From positions 620,001 to 684,000 of the forward strand of contig NZ_JAGRQC010000001.1 of the NCBI RefSeq assembly GCF_018122655.1: a stretch of DNA of 64,000 nt, read 5' to 3'. Both the position numbers and the translations under genes were made by a program. Of this stretch, positions 1 to 8,951 are shown piece after piece. Within the stretch, counting starts at the first letter, position 1. Each line of letters opens with the position of its first letter. The notes below the pieces were generated by a model, which worked only from the letters and a program-made list of their open reading frames with translations, was not told the origin of the DNA and did no database searches. This DNA is from Stakelama marina (lineage in GTDB: Bacteria > Pseudomonadota > Alphaproteobacteria > Sphingomonadales > Sphingomonadaceae).

Positions 1-338
1 CCAGCGGTTCGGAAGTCGAAACCGCCGTCGAGGTTCGCGAAAAACTTGAAGCACGCGGTATCGGTGCCGATGTGGTGTCCATGCCGTGCTGGTCGCGCTT
101 CGATGCCCAACCGCAGGATTATCGTGACGATATCCTGCCCAATGTCGCGCCCGAGAAAATCCTGCGTGTATCGATCGAGGCGGGAACGACGATGGGCTGG
201 GAACGCTACACCATGGTGAACGGGCTGCGGTTCGGGCTCGACCGTTTCGGCGCTTCCGGGCCGGGTGCGCGGCTGTACGACCATTTCGAACTTACCGCGG
301 GCGCGATCGAGGCGAAGATCGTCTCGACGCTCGGCTAA
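1..338 (+). CDS. tkt: Transketolase, C-terminal fragment (5' end outside window)
   Basis: The reading frame is open from base 3 to the TAA at 336-338, so this is the last 111 codons of a gene that begins upstream. The residues match the C-terminal domain of transketolase, with SGSEV near the start, SMPCW, and the ending GWERY...FGASGP...LYDHFELT. Transketolase is a thiamine-diphosphate enzyme moving two-carbon units between sugar phosphates in the pentose phosphate or Calvin cycle. It lies 24 bp upstream of gap in the same direction, so the two are probably one transcript. The catalytic thiamine-binding parts are not visible here. Confidence 0.93.
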   Translation, partial: SGSEVETAVEVREKLEARGIGADVVSMPCWSRFDAQPQDYRDDILPNVAPEKILRVSIEAGTTMGWERYTMVNGLRFGLDRFGASGPGARLYDHFELTAGAIEAKIVSTLG

Positions 339-362
339 CATCCAGACAGGAGATTTGGACAG

Positions 363-1370
363 ATGACGAAGGTTGCGATCAACGGGTTCGGGCGCATCGG
401 TCGCCTGGTAGCACGCGCGATCCTGGAGCGTCCGGATTGCGGGCTCGAACTGGTGACGATCAACGATCTCGCCGACGCCAAGTCCAACGCCTGGCTGTTC
501 GAACGCGATTCGGTCCATGGCCGCTATCCGGGCAAGGTGGAAGTCGACGGCAACGACATCGTCATCGACGGCAAGAAGATCCACGTTACCGCCGAGCGCG
601 ACCCGGCCAACCTGCCGCACAAGGATAACGGCGTCGATCTGGTGCTCGAATGCACCGGCTTCTTCACCGACCGCGACAGCGCGCAGAAGCATATCGATGC
701 CGGTGCGAAGAAGGTGCTGATTTCCGCGCCCGCCAAGAATGTTGACCTGACGGTGGTGTACGGCGTCAACCACGACAAGCTGACCAACGATCACAAGATC
801 GTGTCGAACGCGTCGTGCACGACCAACTGCCTTGCCCCCGTCGCCAAGGTGCTCAACGACGAGATCGGCATCGAGCGTGGCCTGATGACGACGATCCACG
901 CCTACACCAACGATCAGAAGATTCTCGACCAGATCCACAAGGACCTGCGCCGCGCGCGTGCCGCGGGTATGTCGATGATCCCGACCACGACGGGCGCTGC
1001 GCGCGCGGTGGGCGAGGTGCTTCCCGAGCTGAAGGGCAAGCTCGACGGATCGGCCGTGCGCGTGCCGGTTCCCGATGGCAGCCTTATCGACCTGACCTTC
1101 ACGCCGAAGCGCGACGTGACCAAGGACGAGGTCAACGCGATCCTGAAAAAGGCGGCGGAAAGCGGTCCGTTGGCGGGTGTGCTCGCCTATACCGACGAGC
1201 CGCTGGTATCGATCGACCTCGTCCACACGCCGGCTTCATCGACGGTCGACAGCCTCGAAACCGCGGTGCTCGACGGCAAGCTTGTGCGCGTCGTGAGCTG
1301 GTACGACAATGAATGGGGCTTCTCGAACCGCATGGTCGACACCGCCGGCGCGATGGCGAAGCTCGGCTGA
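363..1370 (+). CDS. gap: Type I glyceraldehyde-3-phosphate dehydrogenase
   Basis: 335 aa, the usual length for the family. It oxidises glyceraldehyde-3-phosphate with NAD+ and phosphate to 1,3-bisphosphoglycerate in the cytoplasm. The Rossmann signature INGFGRIGR is at residues 7-15, the active-site motif SNASCTTNC puts the nucleophile at Cys152, and the general base is His179 in THAYTND. An Asp follows the second strand (TINDL), the usual sign of NAD preference. The AGGAG six bases before the ATG fixes the start. It sits between transketolase and pgk, a common alphaproteobacterial glycolytic block. Confidence 0.98.
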   Translation: MTKVAINGFGRIGRLVARAILERPDCGLELVTINDLADAKSNAWLFERDSVHGRYPGKVEVDGNDIVIDGKKIHVTAERDPANLPHKDNGVDLVLECTGFFTDRDSAQKHIDAGAKKVLISAPAKNVDLTVVYGVNHDKLTNDHKIVSNASCTTNCLAPVAKVLNDEIGIERGLMTTIHAYTNDQKILDQIHKDLRRARAAGMSMIPTTTGAARAVGEVLPELKGKLDGSAVRVPVPDGSLIDLTFTPKRDVTKDEVNAILKKAAESGPLAGVLAYTDEPLVSIDLVHTPASSTVDSLETAVLDGKLVRVVSWYDNEWGFSNRMVDTAGAMAKLG

Positions 1371-1388
1371 GCGTAGAATGACCCACCC

Positions 1389-1470
1389 CCGTTCGTGTCG
1401 AGCGACGTCGAGACACATGGCCGCGGTCTGTGCAGCGGCACTTCTCGAATACGTTCGAAGCGAACGGAGG
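1389..1470. repeat. Degenerate palindromic repeat, family 1 (CTCGACTTCGCTCGA type)
   Basis: Two inverted arms, 1389-1416 (begins CCGTTCGTGTCGAGCG) and 1441-1470 (ends TTCGAAGCGAACGGAGG), are separated by 24 bp. They resemble the arms of the repeat inside carA at 43583-43666 but point outwards the opposite way and are more diverged. The GGAGG at 1466-1470, the end of the right arm, is placed as the Shine-Dalgarno of the following MOSC gene. Confidence 0.6.
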
Positions 1471-1480
1471 GACGTTGCAT

Positions 1481-1963
1481 ATGAACGGTGAGCTCGCCGG
1501 CATTGCCCGCCATGGTCGTCCGCGCGGGCCCATGGAGACGCTCGACGCGATCGAGGTCAGCGTGGAGGGCGGGCTTGCCGGCGACTTTCGCGGCAGCGTG
1601 AAGCCGGGTGGCAAGGGTCGGCGTCAGGTGTCGCTGATCGAGGCGGGTGACTGGGATGCGGCGATGGCCGAACTTGGTCATAGCCTCGACTGGTGGAACC
1701 GGCGGGCCAATCTGCTGGTCGCGGATTTCGACCTGCCGCAGATGCCGGGAACGCGGGTCCGCATCGGCGACACGCTCGTCCTCGAAATCACGCAGGAATG
1801 CGACCCGTGCAGCCGAATGGAAGAAGTGGCGCCGGGGCTGAAGGCGGCGTTGACGCCCGACTGGCGCGGCGGCGCGCTCGCCAAGGTGATCACGCCCGGC
1901 CGTATCGCGGTCGGCGACAGGATAAGGATCGAACAGGATGCGCAGCTTCAAGACGCTGGATGA
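1481..1963 (+). CDS. MOSC domain-containing protein
   Basis: 160 aa from the ATG at 1481, which has GGAGG ten bases upstream; an in-frame ATG at 1430 lies inside the repeat and lacks such a site. MOSC domains occur in molybdenum-cofactor sulfurases and in YiiM/YuaD-type proteins, where an exposed cysteine handles sulfur. The motif ECDPCSRME near residue 109 is the MOSC cysteine signature, and the sequence is all-beta in character. The 3' end overlaps the pgk start by 26 bp, so the two are probably translated from one message. Its substrate cannot be told from sequence, and its place between two glycolytic genes is not explained by a known pathway. Confidence 0.85.
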   Translation: MNGELAGIARHGRPRGPMETLDAIEVSVEGGLAGDFRGSVKPGGKGRRQVSLIEAGDWDAAMAELGHSLDWWNRRANLLVADFDLPQMPGTRVRIGDTLVLEITQECDPCSRMEEVAPGLKAALTPDWRGGALAKVITPGRIAVGDRIRIEQDAQLQDAG

Positions 1964-3134
1964 CATGGGCGATGTGCGCGGCAAGCGCGTGCTCGTTCGC
2001 GAAGACCTCAACGTGCCGATGGCCGATGGCAAGGTGAGCGACGCCACGCGGCTGAAGGCGACGATCCCGACGGTTACCGAGCTTGCCGACAAGGGCGCGA
2101 TCGTGCTGCTGCTCGCGCATTTCGGTCGGCCCAAGGGCGAGCGCAAGCCGGAGATGTCGCTGGCGCTGGTGACCAAGCCCTATGAGCAGGTGCTTGGCCG
2201 CCCGGTGCGGTTCATCGACGATTGCGTCGGTGAAGGCGCGCAGGACGCGGTCGCGACGATGGGCGAGGGCGATATCGCGATCCTCGAGAATACGCGATTC
2301 CATGCCGGCGAGGAAAAGAACGATCCCGCGCTTGCCGATGCCATGGCCAAGCTCGGCGACTTCTACGTCAACGACGCCTTTTCGGCGGCGCACCGTGCGC
2401 ATGCCTCTACCGAGGGGCTCGCACACCGTTTGCCCGCCTTTGCCGGGCGTGCGATGCAGGCCGAACTCGACGCGCTCGACAAGGCGCTGGGCAATCCCGA
2501 GCATCCTGTGGCTGCGGTCGTCGGCGGGGCCAAGGTTTCGACCAAGCTCGACGTGCTCAAGCATCTGGTCGGCAAGGTCGATCATCTGATCATCGGTGGG
2601 GGCATGGCCAACACCTTCCTCGCCGCGCGCGGCGTCGATGTCGGCAAGAGCCTGTGCGAGCACGACCTGACCGACACTGCCGAGGCGATCATGGACGCCG
2701 CCGACAGCGCGGGCTGCACCGTGCACCTGCCCTATGACGTGGTGGTGGCAAAGGAATTCAAGCCCAACCCCGAAACGCGCACTGTGAACGTGCACGAGGT
2801 TGCGGCGGACGAGATGATCCTCGACATCGGTCCGGCGGCGACCGAGGCGCTGGCCGATGCACTCAAGACGTGTAAGACGCTGGTGTGGAACGGTCCGCTG
2901 GGCGCGTTCGAGACACCGCCGTTCGACGTCGCGACGGTAACGCTCGCCAAGACGGCGGCGGCGCTGACCAAGGAAGGTCAGCTCGTGTCGGTCGCCGGTG
3001 GCGGCGATACCGTCGCCGCGCTCAATCAGGCGGGCGTTGCGGACGAATTCAGCTTCGTCTCGACCGCGGGCGGCGCGTTCCTAGAATGGATGGAAGGCAA
3101 GGACCTGCCCGGCGTCGCGGCGCTTGCTTCTTAA
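1938..3134 (+). CDS. pgk: Phosphoglycerate kinase
   Basis: 398 aa, full length. It transfers the acyl phosphate of 1,3-bisphosphoglycerate to ADP in glycolysis. The N-terminal substrate motif [11 protein letters not shown] is near residues 17-27, with [11 protein letters not shown], the IDDCVGE stretch, [11 protein letters not shown] in the middle, and the nucleotide-binding end [12 protein letters not shown] followed by [14 protein letters not shown]. It starts at an ATG inside the end of the MOSC gene. Its TAA overlaps the stop of the convergent thioredoxin-like gene, leaving no space for a conventional intergenic terminator. Confidence 0.98.
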   Translation: MRSFKTLDDMGDVRGKRVLVREDLNVPMADGKVSDATRLKATIPTVTELADKGAIVLLLAHFGRPKGERKPEMSLALVTKPYEQVLGRPVRFIDDCVGEGAQDAVATMGEGDIAILENTRFHAGEEKNDPALADAMAKLGDFYVNDAFSAAHRAHASTEGLAHRLPAFAGRAMQAELDALDKALGNPEHPVAAVVGGAKVSTKLDVLKHLVGKVDHLIIGGGMANTFLAARGVDVGKSLCEHDLTDTAEAIMDAADSAGCTVHLPYDVVVAKEFKPNPETRTVNVHEVAADEMILDIGPAATEALADALKTCKTLVWNGPLGAFETPPFDVATVTLAKTAAALTKEGQLVSVAGGGDTVAALNQAGVADEFSFVSTAGGAFLEWMEGKDLPGVAALAS

Positions 3135-3646
3135 TTCAGGGGGGTGCCTTCGGGGGCAGGCTCGTTGAGCAGCGGAACCAAGATGCTGTTAAGCGTGTCG
3201 AGATCGAACGCCCCGGCCTTCGCATAGCGGATCAGGCCTGCTCGTCCGATGACGTAGTTGGTCGGAACCGCACCGAGGTCGTGATAGGGGCCGGATACCC
3301 TGCGAACCGCAGGTATCGCCATCGCGGCGAAAAGCTTTCGCATCCTGTAAAGCGGCACCGAGTCCTGCGTCGTGATCGCAAAAACCTTCAGGCCATGCGC
3401 TTTCTGAACTCGGTAATATCGGTCAAGCAACGGCAGTTCCTCGCGGCAGGGCGCACACCAGGTCGCCCAGAAGTTGAGCACGACGACCTGACCGCGAAGA
3501 TCGCTTAAGCGAACCTTCGTTCCGTCAACCAGATATAGTTTGAAATCGGGTGCGGGCTGATTGAGTTCGGGCGATTCGGCAACTGCCGGACTGAGCGACG
3601 CGCCCAGGCTAAGCATGGCAAATGCGATAACCAGTCTGCGTTTCAT
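3131..3646 (-). CDS. TlpA-like periplasmic thioredoxin-family protein
   Basis: 171 aa from the ATG at 3646, which follows a run of G on the coding strand; a longer start at 3694 would run into the gene upstream. Residues 1-24 form a signal peptide (KRRLVIAF core, AVA before ESPEL). The mature part is a TlpA/ResA-type thioredoxin fold: [32 protein letters not shown] with a WCAPC redox pair, and a cis-proline region GAVPTNYVI. Such proteins reduce disulfides in the periplasm, for example in cytochrome c maturation; the partner here is unknown. It lies 44 bp downstream of the MFS gene in the same direction. Confidence 0.88.
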   Translation of the reverse strand: MKRRLVIAFAMLSLGASLSPAVAESPELNQPAPDFKLYLVDGTKVRLSDLRGQVVVLNFWATWCAPCREELPLLDRYYRVQKAHGLKVFAITTQDSVPLYRMRKLFAAMAIPAVRRVSGPYHDLGAVPTNYVIGRAGLIRYAKAGAFDLDTLNSILVPLLNEPAPEGTPLN

Positions 3647-3690
3647 GATATCCCCCCCCAAACAGGTCGTGCCGCCTGACGGGGCGGGCG

Positions 3691-4926
3691 TCAAGCGGGC
3701 GAGTTGCCCCCAGCGCTGTTTGTTGTGGCGCTGGCACCGCGATCAAAAAAGATGAACACGATCAGCGTGATGCCACCCATCGCGGCGCCGGTGAGCGCGC
3801 TTAGCGTCCAGCCACCGCTTTCGAAGGTGGCCGAACCGATCAGCGATCCGCTGGCGCCGAATACGAACATGACGGTCATATAGGCTGCATTGACGCGGGC
3901 ACGCGCTTCTTTGGACAGCGCGAAGATGATCTTCTGCCCCGTGATCTGGTTGAGCTGCACGGCCGCATCGATCAGCACCGCGGTAACCGCGAAGGCGATT
4001 ACGCTGGTTGCGGCGGCCGCAAAGTCTGCGCCGACGAACGATAGCGTCAGCATCAACAGCGCGCCGAGCGACGTCCACCACATCAGCCCGCGATCGGCCA
4101 GGCTGCCGGCGAGCGGCGCGGCCAGCGCGCCACCTGCTCCGGCGAGCGCGAACCAGGCGACCTGTTCCTGGCTGAAATCGAAATTGTGGAGCAGTTCAAG
4201 CGGTGCCGCCGTCCAGAACAAATTGAACGCCGCGAACAGCATCGCCTGGTAGAATGCGCGCAGGCGAAGCGCTCGATACTGCCGGAGCTGCCCGGCAACC
4301 GACGCCAGTATCTGACCATAGCCCAGCTTGCCCTCCGGCCGCCGTTCGGGACAGTAAACGAAGAGCGCGAGCCAGATTGCGGTCATCAGCGCCGCCGATA
4401 CGTAGAAGATCGACCGCCAACCAAGAAGGTGGGCGAGAAAGCTGGCCGCGGGCCGGGCGAGCATGATCCCGAACAGCAATCCGCTCATGATCGTGCCGAT
4501 AACGCGTCCCTGGCGCTCCTCGGTCGCAAGGTGCGACGCCAGCGGTAGCAGAACCTGCGCGCCCGTCGCGCAGACGCCGGTAACCAGCGATGCAGCGAGG
4601 AAGATCGCCGGGCCGCCCGAAAGTGCTATGCCGACGCTGCCGAGGATCGCGCCGAACGTCGTCACGAGCGCCAGCCGCTTGTTCTCGAACAGGTCGCCAA
4701 GGGGGACGAACAGTGCGAGACCCGCGCCGTAGCCGAGCTGCGTCAGCGTGGTGATCGAGCCCGCGATTTGAGGCGAAAGGCCGACCTCCGGCCCGATCGT
4801 GTCGATCAGCGTCTGCGCATAATAGAGATTTGCAACCAGCGCGCCGCACGCGATGGCGAGGAGCAGCGTCAGGCCTTTGGAAAGGTTGCGCTGGGCGGGC
4901 GGTTGCGATGGAGAGGGCGCGTGCAT
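3691..4926 (-). CDS. Major facilitator superfamily transporter
   Basis: 411 aa from the ATG at 4926. A longer frame continues upstream to 6153 but is antisense to fba and the methyltransferase, so it is not used. The protein is hydrophobic throughout, with about twelve predicted membrane segments, an MFS loop 2-3 motif (GDLFENKR) near residue 85, and a second-half equivalent (GSLADRG). It resembles the YfcJ/ sugar-efflux style of drug:proton antiporters, but the substrate cannot be assigned. It is divergent from fba across about 130 bp and upstream of the thioredoxin-like gene. Confidence 0.85.
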   Translation of the reverse strand: MHAPSPSQPPAQRNLSKGLTLLLAIACGALVANLYYAQTLIDTIGPEVGLSPQIAGSITTLTQLGYGAGLALFVPLGDLFENKRLALVTTFGAILGSVGIALSGGPAIFLAASLVTGVCATGAQVLLPLASHLATEERQGRVIGTIMSGLLFGIMLARPAASFLAHLLGWRSIFYVSAALMTAIWLALFVYCPERRPEGKLGYGQILASVAGQLRQYRALRLRAFYQAMLFAAFNLFWTAAPLELLHNFDFSQEQVAWFALAGAGGALAAPLAGSLADRGLMWWTSLGALLMLTLSFVGADFAAAATSVIAFAVTAVLIDAAVQLNQITGQKIIFALSKEARARVNAAYMTVMFVFGASGSLIGSATFESGGWTLSALTGAAMGGITLIVFIFFDRGASATTNSAGGNSPA

Positions 4927-4983
4927 CGCACCCCATAGAGGAAGCCGAAGCGCATAGCGCAAGTGACTGCGCCGCAATCTTCG

Positions 4984-5012
4984 TTGCAGCATACAGGGTG
5001 GCTGGCTATCAG
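4984..5012 (+). promoter_or_regulatory. Candidate sigma-70 promoter of fba
   Basis: TTGCAG at 4984-4989 and TATCAG at 5007-5012 are separated by 17 bp, about 45 bp before the fba ATG, within the divergent MFS/fba region. The spacing is ideal but the hexamers match consensus only in part. Confidence 0.35.
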
Positions 5013-5058
5013 GCGGACCACATACGAATGCATAACCATAGCCGACGGGGAAGAACTG

Positions 5059-5967
5059 ATGACGCCGACTGTTAAGGCCATTCTCGACAAATATGAATCG
5101 GATTGCCCGGGGACGAAGGCGAACCTGGCGCGCATGTTGATGCAGGGCAGGCTCGGCGGGACGGGCAAGATGGTCATCCTGCCCGTCGATCAGGGGTTCG
5201 AGCATGGCCCGGCGCGCAGCTTCTCCGTAAACGAACCGGCCTATGACCCGCATTACCATTATCAGCTGGCGATCGATGCCGGGCTTTCGGCCTATGCGGC
5301 GCCGCTCGGCATGCTCGAAGCGGGCGCCGACACTTTCGCGGGGCAGATACCGACGATCCTGAAGCTGAACAGCGCCAACAGCTGGGCGACCGAGCGCGAT
5401 CAGGCGGTGACCGGCAGCGTCGACGATGCGCTGCGCCTCGGCTGTTCGGCGATCGGTTTCACCGTCTATCCGGGGTCGGAGCATTTCTTCGACATGGCCG
5501 AGGAAATCCGTGAACTGTCGCTGGAGGCGAAGTCGGTGGGACTGGCCACCGTGATCTGGTCCTACCCGCGCGGTGGCGAGCTTTCCAAGGCGGGTGAACT
5601 CGCGCTCGACGTCGGCGCCTATGCCGCGCACATGGCGGCGCTGCTCGGAGCGCACGTCATCAAGGTGAAGCTGCCGACCGACCATATCGAGCAGAAGGAA
5701 GCGCAGAAGGCGTATGAGAATTTCGACGCCTCGACCCAGGCTAAGCGCGTGGCGCATGTCGTAAAGAGCTGTTTCAACGGGCGCCGGATCGTCGTGTTCT
5801 CGGGCGGCGCGGCAAAGGGTTCGGACGCCGTATATCAGGACGCGCGCGATATTCGCGACGGCGGTGGCAACGGCTCGATCATCGGTCGCAACACCTTCCA
5901 GCGGCCGCGCGACGAAGCGCTGGCGATGCTCGACAGGATCATCCGGATTTACAAGAACGAGGAATAA
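5059..5967 (+). CDS. fbaB: Class I fructose-bisphosphate aldolase (FbaB/DhnA type)
   Basis: 302 aa from the ATG at 5059, preceded by GGGGAAG at 5047-5053; the frame is open further upstream to 4963 without a ribosome-binding site. It cleaves fructose-1,6-bisphosphate into two triose phosphates through a lysine Schiff base. Family features are LPVDQGFEHGP near residue 41, GCSAIGFTVYPGS, and the Schiff-base Lys region HVIKVKLPTDH, followed by RRIVVFSGGAAKG for phosphate binding. It completes the lower-glycolysis group with gap, pgk and, 46 kb away, eno. Confidence 0.93.
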   Translation: MTPTVKAILDKYESDCPGTKANLARMLMQGRLGGTGKMVILPVDQGFEHGPARSFSVNEPAYDPHYHYQLAIDAGLSAYAAPLGMLEAGADTFAGQIPTILKLNSANSWATERDQAVTGSVDDALRLGCSAIGFTVYPGSEHFFDMAEEIRELSLEAKSVGLATVIWSYPRGGELSKAGELALDVGAYAAHMAALLGAHVIKVKLPTDHIEQKEAQKAYENFDASTQAKRVAHVVKSCFNGRRIVVFSGGAAKGSDAVYQDARDIRDGGGNGSIIGRNTFQRPRDEALAMLDRIIRIYKNEE

Positions 5968-5971
5968 ATCC

Positions 5972-6643
5972 TTGGCCGACAACGACTGGCGCGCGGTCGA
6001 TACGTATATCGAGGAACATCTGATCGCGCGCGACGGTGCGCTCGACGATGCGCTGGAGGCCAATGTCCGGGCGGGGCTGCCAGCGATCGACGTGTCGCCG
6101 GCGCAGGGCAAGATGCTGCATCTGCTGGCGCGGATGTCGGGCGCGAGGCGCATCCTCGAGATCGGGACGCTGGGCGGCTATTCGACCGTCTGGCTGGCGC
6201 GCGCGGTGCCCGATGGAGGTCGCGTCGTGACGCTGGAGATCGATCCGCATCATGCCGCGGTCGCGGCCGGCAATCTCGAACGTGCCGGGGTCGCGGACCG
6301 GGTGACGGTTCGCGTCGGCCCGGCGCTTGAAGCGCTGAAGGACATGCTGGAGAACGACGAAGCACCGTTCGATTTCGTGTTTCTCGACGCTGACAAGGAA
6401 AACAATGCCGACTATCTGCGTGCGGCAGTGGCGCTATCGCGGCCGGGTACGGTGATCGTGGTCGATAACGTTGTTCGTGAAGGCGGAGTCCTCGACGGCG
6501 ACAGCAGCGACTCCCGGATCGTGGGTACGCGGCGGCTGTTCGAAGCGATTGCTGCCGAGCCGCGCCTCGACGCAACGGCGGTGCAGACGGTCGGCGCAAA
6601 AAAATGGGACGGATTTGCCTTGATGATCGTTGGCGACGAATGA
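5972..6643 (+). CDS. O-methyltransferase, class I SAM-dependent (family 3)
   Basis: 223 aa from a TTG at 5972, chosen because GAGGAA lies about eight bases upstream and no ATG occurs before the conserved domain. It resembles bacterial catechol/caffeoyl-CoA-type O-methyltransferases: SAM motif I ILEIGTLGGYSTVWLA near residues 63-78, the acidic VTLEIDPHH loop, and the metal-binding stretch FVFLDADKENN, then VVDNVVREG. Such enzymes methylate hydroxyls using S-adenosylmethionine and a divalent metal. It begins 4 bp after fba and overlaps the next gene by 4 bp, so it is likely cotranscribed. The substrate is unknown. Confidence 0.88.
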   Translation: MADNDWRAVDTYIEEHLIARDGALDDALEANVRAGLPAIDVSPAQGKMLHLLARMSGARRILEIGTLGGYSTVWLARAVPDGGRVVTLEIDPHHAAVAAGNLERAGVADRVTVRVGPALEALKDMLENDEAPFDFVFLDADKENNADYLRAAVALSRPGTVIVVDNVVREGGVLDGDSSDSRIVGTRRLFEAIAAEPRLDATAVQTVGAKKWDGFALMIVGDE

Positions 6644-7308
6644 CAGACGAACTCGACCCCGGCTTTGCCGACAGCTTTGAACGCGAAGATCGTGATCCCT
6701 GCCAGCTCTACCTGATTTCCCCGCTCGATGTGTCGGGCGATTTCGTCGAGCGATTGGCACGCGCGCTGGATTCGGGGCCGGTTGCGGCGTTTCAGTACCG
6801 CGTGAAGGACATCGACCAGCATGCCGCGGCGCGTGCGGCCGAGCCTCTTCAGGCGCTTTGCTCCGACTATGACGTTGCCTTTATCGTCAACGACAGTGTC
6901 AGCCTGGCCAAGCGGCTCGGCGCCGACGGCGTGCATCTCGGCCAGAACGACGGCGACCCGCGCGAGGCGCGGAGCATCCTCGGCCCCGATGTACAGATCG
7001 GGGTTACGTGCCATGACAGCCGCCACCTCGCGATGGAGGCGGGCGAGGCTGGGGCCGACTATGTCGCGTTCGGAAGCTTCTATCCGACCATCACCAAGGA
7101 GGTGAGCCATAGGCCCGATCCCTCGATCCTCTCCTGGTGGACCACGCTGTTCGAGCTTCCCTGCGTCGCGATCGGCGGGATCACGCCGGACAATGCCGCG
7201 CCGCTGATCGAGGCGGGGGCAGATTTTCTGGCGGTGTGCGGAAGCGTCTGGAATGGCGACGAGGCCACGGCGGTGCGCGCCTTCGCAAAGCTGCTCGACC
7301 GGGGCTGA
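6640..7308 (+). CDS. thiE: Thiamine phosphate synthase family protein
   Basis: 222 aa from the ATG at 6640, which overlaps the preceding TGA. ThiE couples hydroxymethylpyrimidine diphosphate to thiazole phosphate to make thiamine phosphate. The TIM-barrel motifs are present: LYLISP, FQYRVKD (usual QLR-K), FIVNDSVSLAKRLGADGVHLGQND, GVTCHDSRHLAMEAGEAGADYVAFGSFYPT, and CVAIGGITPDNAAPLIEAGADFLAV. No other thiamine gene is nearby, so a purely biosynthetic role is inferred from the family alone; TenI-like proteins share the fold. Confidence 0.88.
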   Translation: MTDELDPGFADSFEREDRDPCQLYLISPLDVSGDFVERLARALDSGPVAAFQYRVKDIDQHAAARAAEPLQALCSDYDVAFIVNDSVSLAKRLGADGVHLGQNDGDPREARSILGPDVQIGVTCHDSRHLAMEAGEAGADYVAFGSFYPTITKEVSHRPDPSILSWWTTLFELPCVAIGGITPDNAAPLIEAGADFLAVCGSVWNGDEATAVRAFAKLLDRG

Positions 7309-7465
7309 GGCCGCGACCGGGAAACAGTTCGGCGAAAAATCGTTCTTCTCCGGTAGCTTCGACTGCTGAAAGGACGTTCGTGCGAAACCAATTGCCTGAT
7401 TTGGCGGGCCTTGCGCCCGTTTTCCCTGTCGCCTGTCTGGCCCTGATCAGGCGTGAAGCGGCGTG

Positions 7466-8101
7466 ATGCTGTCACGCTTTGGATGGGTGATGGTCTCGCT
7501 CATGCTGGTTGTCGTGGCGCTTTTCGCCGCGACTACACGCGTGATCTCCGTCGCGCCGGCGCCTACGGAGGCCGCTACACCGGCGAGCGAGCGGCTGATG
7601 ACCTTCGGCACGCCCGATCGGGTTGATCAGCCCGCTACGCTGGCCGCCAAGCCCGATCTGCTTACCGTCCCGGTAGCCGACGTTTCGCGCAGCGCGTTGA
7701 AACCCAATTTCGGAGACCCCCGCGGGGAAGGCGGGCGCACGCATGAAGGGCTCGACATCATGGCGCCGCAAGGGGCTCCGGTCGTGGCCGCGGCACCGGG
7801 AACGATCGAGAAGCTCTATTTCAGCGAAGGCGGCGGCGGGATCACGATCTATGAGCGCTCATCCGATGGCAAGACGACCTATTATTATGCCCATCTCGAC
7901 CGATATGCGCCCGGACTGCACGAGGGCCAGAAGGTGAAGGCGGGCGAGTGGATCGCGAGCGTCGGCGATAGCGGCAACGCTGGGGTCGGCAACTACCATC
8001 TGCATTTTGCGGTGTCGCGCATGGGGCCGAAGGATGGCTGGTGGCAAGGAACCCCGGTCGACCCTTATCCGCTGCTTGTCGGGACGACAGGCCCGAGCTG
8101 A
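7466..8101 (+). CDS. M23 family metallopeptidase (LytM domain)
   Basis: 211 aa; the ATG at 7466 is preceded directly by an in-frame GTG at 7463, and either could be used. An N-terminal membrane anchor or signal (VMVSLMLVVVALFAATT) is followed by a short linker and a C-terminal LytM domain. The zinc ligands are seen in HEGLDI (HxxxD) and in HLHF, with YYYAHLD between. Family members cut peptidoglycan cross-links or act as envelope activators of amidases. The protein is short and lacks coiled coils, unlike EnvC. The 157 bp before efp hold a small hairpin. Confidence 0.9.
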   Translation: MLSRFGWVMVSLMLVVVALFAATTRVISVAPAPTEAATPASERLMTFGTPDRVDQPATLAAKPDLLTVPVADVSRSALKPNFGDPRGEGGRTHEGLDIMAPQGAPVVAAAPGTIEKLYFSEGGGGITIYERSSDGKTTYYYAHLDRYAPGLHEGQKVKAGEWIASVGDSGNAGVGNYHLHFAVSRMGPKDGWWQGTPVDPYPLLVGTTGPS

Positions 8102-8209
8102 CTGATCTCCGTATCGCCGGTGTCCCGGTCGCGGACCGATGGTGGTCGGTCGCAACCGCCATCGCGGGATTGCCCTTCGCGGGTAGAGCCCTTAAAGGGC
8201 CGCGCACGA

Positions 8210-8230
8210 GACGGCTTGTCGTGAGCCGTC
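8210..8230 (+). other. Short hairpin upstream of efp
   Basis: GACGGCT at 8210-8216 and AGCCGTC at 8224-8230 form a 7-bp inverted repeat with a 7-base loop, 28 bp before the efp ATG and 109 bp after the M23 stop. There is no T-run after it, so it is more likely an mRNA leader structure or operator than a terminator. Confidence 0.35.
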
Positions 8231-8258
8231 ATAATGCTCTTTCCAAACGGGTAGACCC

Positions 8259-8822
8259 ATGAAGATCAGCGGCGTGGACATTCGTCCCGGCAACATCATC
8301 GAATATGAGGGCGGCATCTGGCGCGCCGTCAAGATTCAGCACACCCAGCCCGGCAAGGGCGGCGCCTATATGCAGGTCGAGATGAAGAACCTCATCGACG
8401 GCCGCAAGACCAATGTGCGCTTCCGTTCGGCCGAGACGGTCGAGAAGGTCCGGCTCGACACCAAGGACTTCCAGTTCCTGTTCCAGGACGGCGACATGCT
8501 GACCTTCATGGACAAGGACACGTTCGAGCAGATCACGCTGCCGACCGACATTCTGGGCGACGCAGCGGCGTTCCTTCAGGACGGCATGGATGTCGTCATG
8601 GAACTGCACGAGGAAAAGCCGATCAGCGTTCAACTGCCCGACCAGGTCGAGGCCGAGATCGTCGAGGCCGACGCCGTCGTGAAGGGTCAGACCGCATCGT
8701 CGTCGTACAAGCCCGCCGTGCTCGACAACGGTGTGCGCATCATGGTTCCGCCGCACATCAGCGCGGGAACCCGCGTTGTCGTCGATGTGTACGAACAGGC
8801 ATATGTGAAGCGGGCCGAATAG
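8259..8822 (+). CDS. efp: Elongation factor P
   Basis: 187 aa, full length. EF-P binds between the P and E sites of the ribosome and rescues stalls at polyproline. The three beta-barrel domains are recognisable: an N-terminal KOW-like domain with the tip loop PGKGGA, the middle OB domain, and the C-terminal OB ending [18 protein letters not shown]. The loop residue is Lys33, so modification by an EpmA-type lysylation is possible, though no epmA or epmB is in the window. Downstream lies a palindromic repeat. Confidence 0.97.
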   Translation: MKISGVDIRPGNIIEYEGGIWRAVKIQHTQPGKGGAYMQVEMKNLIDGRKTNVRFRSAETVEKVRLDTKDFQFLFQDGDMLTFMDKDTFEQITLPTDILGDAAAFLQDGMDVVMELHEEKPISVQLPDQVEAEIVEADAVVKGQTASSSYKPAVLDNGVRIMVPPHISAGTRVVVDVYEQAYVKRAE

Positions 8823-8832
8823 CCTGATTTTT

Positions 8833-8945
8833 CCCTCCCGCAGGCGGGAGCGGATCGAGGGGTGGGCGCGCGCTGAGTTGCGAATGCCACCGTTTGCGGT
8901 CGACCGGGAGCCCACCCCCGGCCCCTCCCGCAAGCGGCAGGAGAG
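8833..8945. repeat. Palindromic repeat element, family 2 (CCCCTCCCGC type), cargo-free
   Basis: Two related arms face each other: 8833-8867, starting CCCTCCCGCAGGCGGGAG and ending GAGGGGTGGGC, and 8910-8945, starting GCCCACCCCCGGCCCCTC and containing CCCGCAAGCGG. Each arm is itself a small palindrome, and together they make a larger inverted repeat about 113 bp long. Related arms bracket the DUF559 gene at 41989-42393. The AGGAG at the right end (8939-8943) is the likely Shine-Dalgarno of suhB. Confidence 0.75.
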
Positions 8946-8951
8946 ATTGTT

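Noticed and set aside
4927..6153. Upstream extension of the MFS reading frame to 820 residues
   Set aside because: The extra part is antisense to fba and the methyltransferase gene, both well supported, and has no membrane or domain pattern.
7382..7468. 28-codon frame from a GTG just before the M23 gene, overlapping its start
   Set aside because: There is a weak ribosome-binding site, but the peptide has no recognisable feature and the codon use is unremarkable; a leader peptide cannot be supported.
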